Shown here: in pieces, positions 61,114 to 64,000 of the stretch
Position numbering within the stretch: the first letter of the stretch is position 1
Layout of the letters: each line of letters opens with the position of its first letter
Origin: Gluconobacter albidus
GTDB taxonomy: Bacteria; Pseudomonadota; Alphaproteobacteria; Acetobacterales; Acetobacteraceae
Length of the DNA stretch: 64,000 nt
Direction of reading: 5' to 3'
Assembly (NCBI RefSeq): GCF_002723915.1
Contig: NZ_BEWL01000005.1
Span: 122,995-186,994 of the forward strand
Notes under the pieces: model-generated
Seen by the model: only the letters and a program-made list of their open reading frames with translations
What the model was told of the DNA's origin: nothing
The model's database searches: none
Translations under genes and position numbers: made by a program

Positions 61114-62405
61114 CAGTTTTTCTCCAGCCGGGCCGACAGGCTGAGGGCATGGGCGTCCAGCCCCTCGGCGGTTGCCAGCGCCACACCGGCCGGGCCGATC
61201 CGGCGCAGACCGGCTGCATCGGTTTCGATGGTCGTGGTGCGCTTGATGAAGTCGAACACCGACAGGCCGGAGGCGAACCGCGCCGTGCGGCTGGTCGGCA
61301 GGACGTGGTTCGGACCGCCGACATAATCGCCCACGGCTTCGGGGCAGTTGCGGCCCATGAAGATCGCGCCCGCATGGCGGACCATCGCCGAGAAGTCGCG
61401 TGGGGCGTCGAGCATGACTTCCAGATGTTCGGGCGCCAGTGCGTTGACGATCTCGGCGGCTTCCTCAAGCGAACGGACCACGATGATCGCGCCGTGGTCT
61501 TCCCAGCTTTTGGACGCGATGGCCGTGCGCGGGAGCGTTTCCAGCTCTGTGCGGACGGCTTCGGCGGCGCGCTCGGCAAAGGCGGCATCGGTCGTGATGA
61601 GGATGGCCTGAGCCTGTTCGTCATGCTCGGCCTGGGCGAGCAGATCGAGGGCCACGAGACGGGGATCGTTCTGCCCGTCGGCCACGACCACGACTTCGGA
61701 CGGGCCGGCGATGCTGTCGATGCCGACATGTCCGAAGACCTGTCGCTTGGCTTCTGCGACATACGCATTGCCCGGCCCGACGATGCGGTCCACCGGGGCC
61801 ATGAGGTCCGTACCGAACGCCATGGCGCCCACGGCCTGCGCGCCACCGATGCGGTAGATTTCCGTCACGCCGCAAAGCTGCGCGGCTGCGAGAACCACGG
61901 GGTTCAGCACGCCGTCCGGGGCCGGGACACACATGGCCAGCCGTTTCACGCCGGCCACACGAGCGGGCAGGGCGTTCATCAGCACGGAGGACGGATAGGC
62001 TGCCTTGCCACCCGGAACATAAAGGCCGACCGCATCCAGCGGGGTCCAGCGCATGCCGAGGCGGATGCCGTCTTCGTCCGTGAAGTCCAGATCCTGGGGC
62101 ATCTGGGCCGCATGAAATGTCTCGATCCGGCGGCCGGCGGTGCGCAGGGCATCCATCAGCTCCGCCGGCACGCGCGCGGCTTCGGAGGCGATTTCTTCGG
62201 CGCTGATGCGGAGCCTGTCGGCGGGCAGGGTCAGACGATCGAAGCGGGCGGTGTAGTCGCACAGGGCGTCGTCGCCCCGGCTGCGGACGTCTGCGAGGAT
62301 CGCACGGACCGGTTCGGCCACGCTGCGTTCGTCGCTTCCACGGGCAGCGAGCAGCGTGGCGAAGTCTGCGGAAAAACCGGCTGCGGACGTATCGAGGCGC
62401 TTCAT
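61113..62405 (-). CDS. hisD: histidinol dehydrogenase
   Basis: Catalyses the last two oxidations of histidine synthesis. 430 residues. Family features: LGMRWTPLDAVGLYVPGGKA, IYRIGGAQAVGAMAFGT, and the zinc-site block GPSEVVVVADG followed by DLLAQAEHDEQAQ. NHVLPTSRTARFASGL contains the conserved H-x-L-P-T. Starts overlapping the hisG stop (TGATG). Confidence 0.96.
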   Translation of the reverse strand: MKRLDTSAAGFSADFATLLAARGSDERSVAEPVRAILADVRSRGDDALCDYTARFDRLTLPADRLRISAEEIASEAARVPAELMDALRTAGRRIETFHAAQMPQDLDFTDEDGIRLGMRWTPLDAVGLYVPGGKAAYPSSVLMNALPARVAGVKRLAMCVPAPDGVLNPVVLAAAQLCGVTEIYRIGGAQAVGAMAFGTDLMAPVDRIVGPGNAYVAEAKRQVFGHVGIDSIAGPSEVVVVADGQNDPRLVALDLLAQAEHDEQAQAILITTDAAFAERAAEAVRTELETLPRTAIASKSWEDHGAIIVVRSLEEAAEIVNALAPEHLEVMLDAPRDFSAMVRHAGAIFMGRNCPEAVGDYVGGPNHVLPTSRTARFASGLSVFDFIKRTTTIETDAAGLRRIGPAGVALATAEGLDAHALSLSARLEKN

Positions 62406-63130
62406 CAGACCGCACCTTCCGTGGCGAGGGCTGTGCGGAAGCGTTCGATCAGGGCGCTGATTTCTTCAGGCCGGGTCTTGAGCGCGACGCGGTTGACGAT
62501 CAGGCGGCTCGTGACATGCGCGATGGTCTCGGTTTCCATCAGGCCATTGGCGCGCAGCGTGGATCCGGTATCAACCAGATCGACGATCACGCTCGCCAGA
62601 TCCAGCGTCGGCGCGAGTTCCATCGCACCGTTTAGATGCACGATCTCGGCATTGATGGCACGGGAGGCGAAATGGCGGCGGGCGATGGTCGGGTATTTCG
62701 TGGCGACACGCAGACGGGACTGACCGGTTGCAGGATCTTCGGTCATGGTTTTGGGGCGCGCGACTGCGATGCGGCAGCCCCCGATGCCCAGATCGAGCGG
62801 GGCGTAGATGTCCGGATAGTCGAATTCCATCAGCACATCCGCGCCGCACACGCCGATATCGGCGCCGCCATAGGCCACGAAGGTCGCGACATCGAAGGAA
62901 CGGACCCGCACGACATCCAGATTCGGATCTGACGTGCCAAAGCGCAGGCGGCGGCTGCTTTCGGTCAGGCAGTCCGGGTCGGGCTCGATGCCCGTGCGCG
63001 TCAGGACCGGAGCCAGCGCCTTGAGGATGCGGCCTTTCGGAAGGGCGAGGATCAGCGGCGTATGATGATGCGCGGTCGTGTCCGTTCCGTTCCGGGTCAT
63101 GATCGGGGGGTCGGTCTGGAGCGCTGTCAT
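62405..63130 (-). CDS. hisG: ATP phosphoribosyltransferase, short form
   Basis: First enzyme of histidine synthesis. 241 residues from ATG 63130, short-form length. LILALPKGRILK, VVRVRSFDVATFVAYGGADI, DLGIGGCRIAVA and VIVDLVDTGSTLRANGL (the PRPP loop, D-x-x-x-T-G-x-T) are all present. Short HisG proteins lack the C-terminal regulatory domain and normally need HisZ; none is in the window. Upstream reading frame from 63325 overlaps the divergent regulator and is rejected. Confidence 0.93.
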   Translation of the reverse strand: MTALQTDPPIMTRNGTDTTAHHHTPLILALPKGRILKALAPVLTRTGIEPDPDCLTESSRRLRFGTSDPNLDVVRVRSFDVATFVAYGGADIGVCGADVLMEFDYPDIYAPLDLGIGGCRIAVARPKTMTEDPATGQSRLRVATKYPTIARRHFASRAINAEIVHLNGAMELAPTLDLASVIVDLVDTGSTLRANGLMETETIAHVTSRLIVNRVALKTRPEEISALIERFRTALATEGAV

Positions 63131-63290
63131 GCGACGTCTGGTCCTTGGCTGTCCGCAGTCACTGGGAAGGGCTGCGCATATCACGAAGCCGGAGTCTTCC
63201 CAAGCCTTGCGCGGTTTCAAACAGCTCTGAGAGTGCTTTGACACGGAATCTTCTTGACGGACGTTTTGAAAGCAGATCACTCTTGTATGC

Positions 63291-63731
63291 ATGTCTGCTG
63301 ACATAGAAACATTACTCTTCCCCACCCCGCTTTCGGATGCCAGCGCCCTGCCGCTGCGCGTTCAGATCCGCGAGCGCGTGCTGGCCGCTATCGGTTCGGG
63401 GCTGCTGAAGCCCGACGATCGACTGCCGACCATGCGCGCGCTCGCCGTTCACCTGAGGGTGGATCTCAACACCGTCCAGCGGGCCTATGCGGAGCTTGAG
63501 CGGCTGGGCGCGATCCGGACGCTGCGGGCCCGGGGCAGTTTCGTCAGCGACACGCCGCCACACCCGGACGGCGCGCTCAAAGCCGCGGAAGCCCGGGCGC
63601 TCGCGGCCTCCACCATCGCCCGCAGTCAGGCCGCGGGTCTTGATCCCGAAGCGGTCGTCATTGCCATGCGCGATCTTCTCGGTCTGCCTCTCACCCCCTC
63701 CGAGCCCGAGAGCGGCTCTGCCAAAGGCTGA
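63291..63731 (+). CDS. GntR family regulator, YtrA-like
   Basis: 146 residues. Winged HTH: LRVQIRERVLAAIGSGLLKP (about 23-42), DRLPTMRALAVHLRVDLNTV (about 44-63), and RAYAELERLGAIRTLRARGS followed by FV, the GntR fold. A short C-terminal helical part of about 60 residues fits the YtrA subfamily, which lacks a large effector domain and commonly controls an adjacent membrane-protein operon. Its stop overlaps the next start (TGATG), so it probably controls its own downstream gene. Confidence 0.87.
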   Translation: MSADIETLLFPTPLSDASALPLRVQIRERVLAAIGSGLLKPDDRLPTMRALAVHLRVDLNTVQRAYAELERLGAIRTLRARGSFVSDTPPHPDGALKAAEARALAASTIARSQAAGLDPEAVVIAMRDLLGLPLTPSEPESGSAKG

Positions 63732-64000
63732 TGTCCATGCCGGATTTCCCCGTCCTTCCTTCCATGTCGCTGGTGCCGTCCATGAAGCGTCAGTTGCCGC
63801 TCAATACGATATCCGCCTCGATCGCAGGGGCAGTCATTCTGCTCTCGGCCGGGTTGACGGTCCTGACGCGGCAGCCCGGCTGGGTCATCGGCGGTGTCGT
63901 GATGGCCCTGCTCGTGCATATGTCGCTCAAGATGTGCAATTCCTGGCAGCGTGTCCTGGTTTTGCGGGCTGGAAAGATTCAGGGACTGCGAGGTCCGGGC
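63731..64000 (+). CDS. SPFH/slipin-like membrane protein, partial
   Basis: 90 codons before the window ends. Two hydrophobic segments (SIAGAVILLSAGLTVL and WVIGGVVMALLVHM) lead into QRVLVLRAGKIQGLRGPG, the conserved entry of the SPFH (stomatin/band 7) domain. Start ATG 63731 overlaps the regulator stop; ATG 63737 is possible. Co-expression with the YtrA-type regulator suggests an envelope-stress role (inference). Confidence 0.8.
   Translation, partial: MSMPDFPVLPSMSLVPSMKRQLPLNTISASIAGAVILLSAGLTVLTRQPGWVIGGVVMALLVHMSLKMCNSWQRVLVLRAGKIQGLRGPG

Noticed and set aside
62405..63325. Long version of hisG
   Set aside because: The extra 65 residues overlap the divergent regulator and are unlike HisG.
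1..64000. CRISPR arrays, insertion sequences, prophage, rRNA
   Set aside because: No spaced direct repeats, transposase motifs, terminal repeats, phage structural genes or rRNA sequence were recognised on reading.

Overview
The window looks like chromosome of an acetic acid bacterium (Acetobacteraceae, most like Gluconobacter). This is inferred from roughly 60 % GC, several alphaproteobacterial gene orders (infA-maf-RNase E/G-yacG; maf | intergenic | hemE-HAD-hemJ), many GTG/TTG starts, TonB receptors and a large sugar porter. No 16S gene or species marker is present, so the genus is an inference. The window opens inside one gene (a PLP-enzyme-like protein) and ends inside another (an SPFH/slipin protein).

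Layout. 1-5.9 kb: PLP-enzyme-like gene, then a complete dTDP-L-rhamnose operon (rfbB, rfbA, rfbC, rfbD) and a rhamnosyltransferase-like GT2. 5.9-10.6 kb: HIT protein, sugar porter, a 42-residue membrane ORF, and a znuABC-type metal importer whose promoter overlaps a Zur-like palindrome. 10.6-14.6 kb: lytic transglycosylase, YbaK-type deacylase, galE, secreted DUF2501 protein, AGE-type epimerase, tRNA-Ala(GGC). 14.6-17.9 kb: maf, then a 350-bp intergenic region with DnaA-box-like, GANTC and many GTAC sites, then hemE-HAD-hemJ. This arrangement matches hemE-linked alphaproteobacterial replication origins, so I call it candidate oriC. 17.9-24.8 kb: SDR, DedA, S9 peptidase, an unknown protein, an EamA exporter and a MATE exporter. 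25-28.9 kb: flgE-flgK-flgL. 28.9-33.3 kb: htpG (strong terminator), hldE, AraC regulator. 33.4-38.7 kb: a YhaN/YhaO (Rad50/Mre11-like) pair with low-GC patches, and a DUF892 ferritin-like protein. 38.8-42.3 kb: TonB receptor and a sulfotransferase-like protein. 42.5-48.3 kb: cobalamin riboswitch and btuB-btuF-btuC-btuD, then a bile-acid-symporter-family protein.

48.6-56.4 kb is the accessory part. It holds a glycan cluster of about 50-55 % GC with two GT8-like enzymes (one fused to a GT4), a GT4 carrying a four-unit N-terminal repeat, and a coiled-coil protein. A very AT-rich (about 30 % GC) GT2 gene follows and carries one copy of the same repeat. This block ends at tRNA-Phe(GAA). 57-64 kb returns to core genes: yacG, RNase E/G, a second maf, infA, a DEAD-box helicase, a conserved protein, hisD, hisG, a GntR regulator and the start of an SPFH gene.

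Together the window joins surface-polysaccharide supply (dTDP-rhamnose, GalE, HldE, glycosyltransferases), metal and vitamin uptake with recognisable RNA/DNA control sites, haem synthesis next to a probable replication origin, and translation/histidine housekeeping. No CRISPR array, intact insertion sequence, rRNA or phage was seen.
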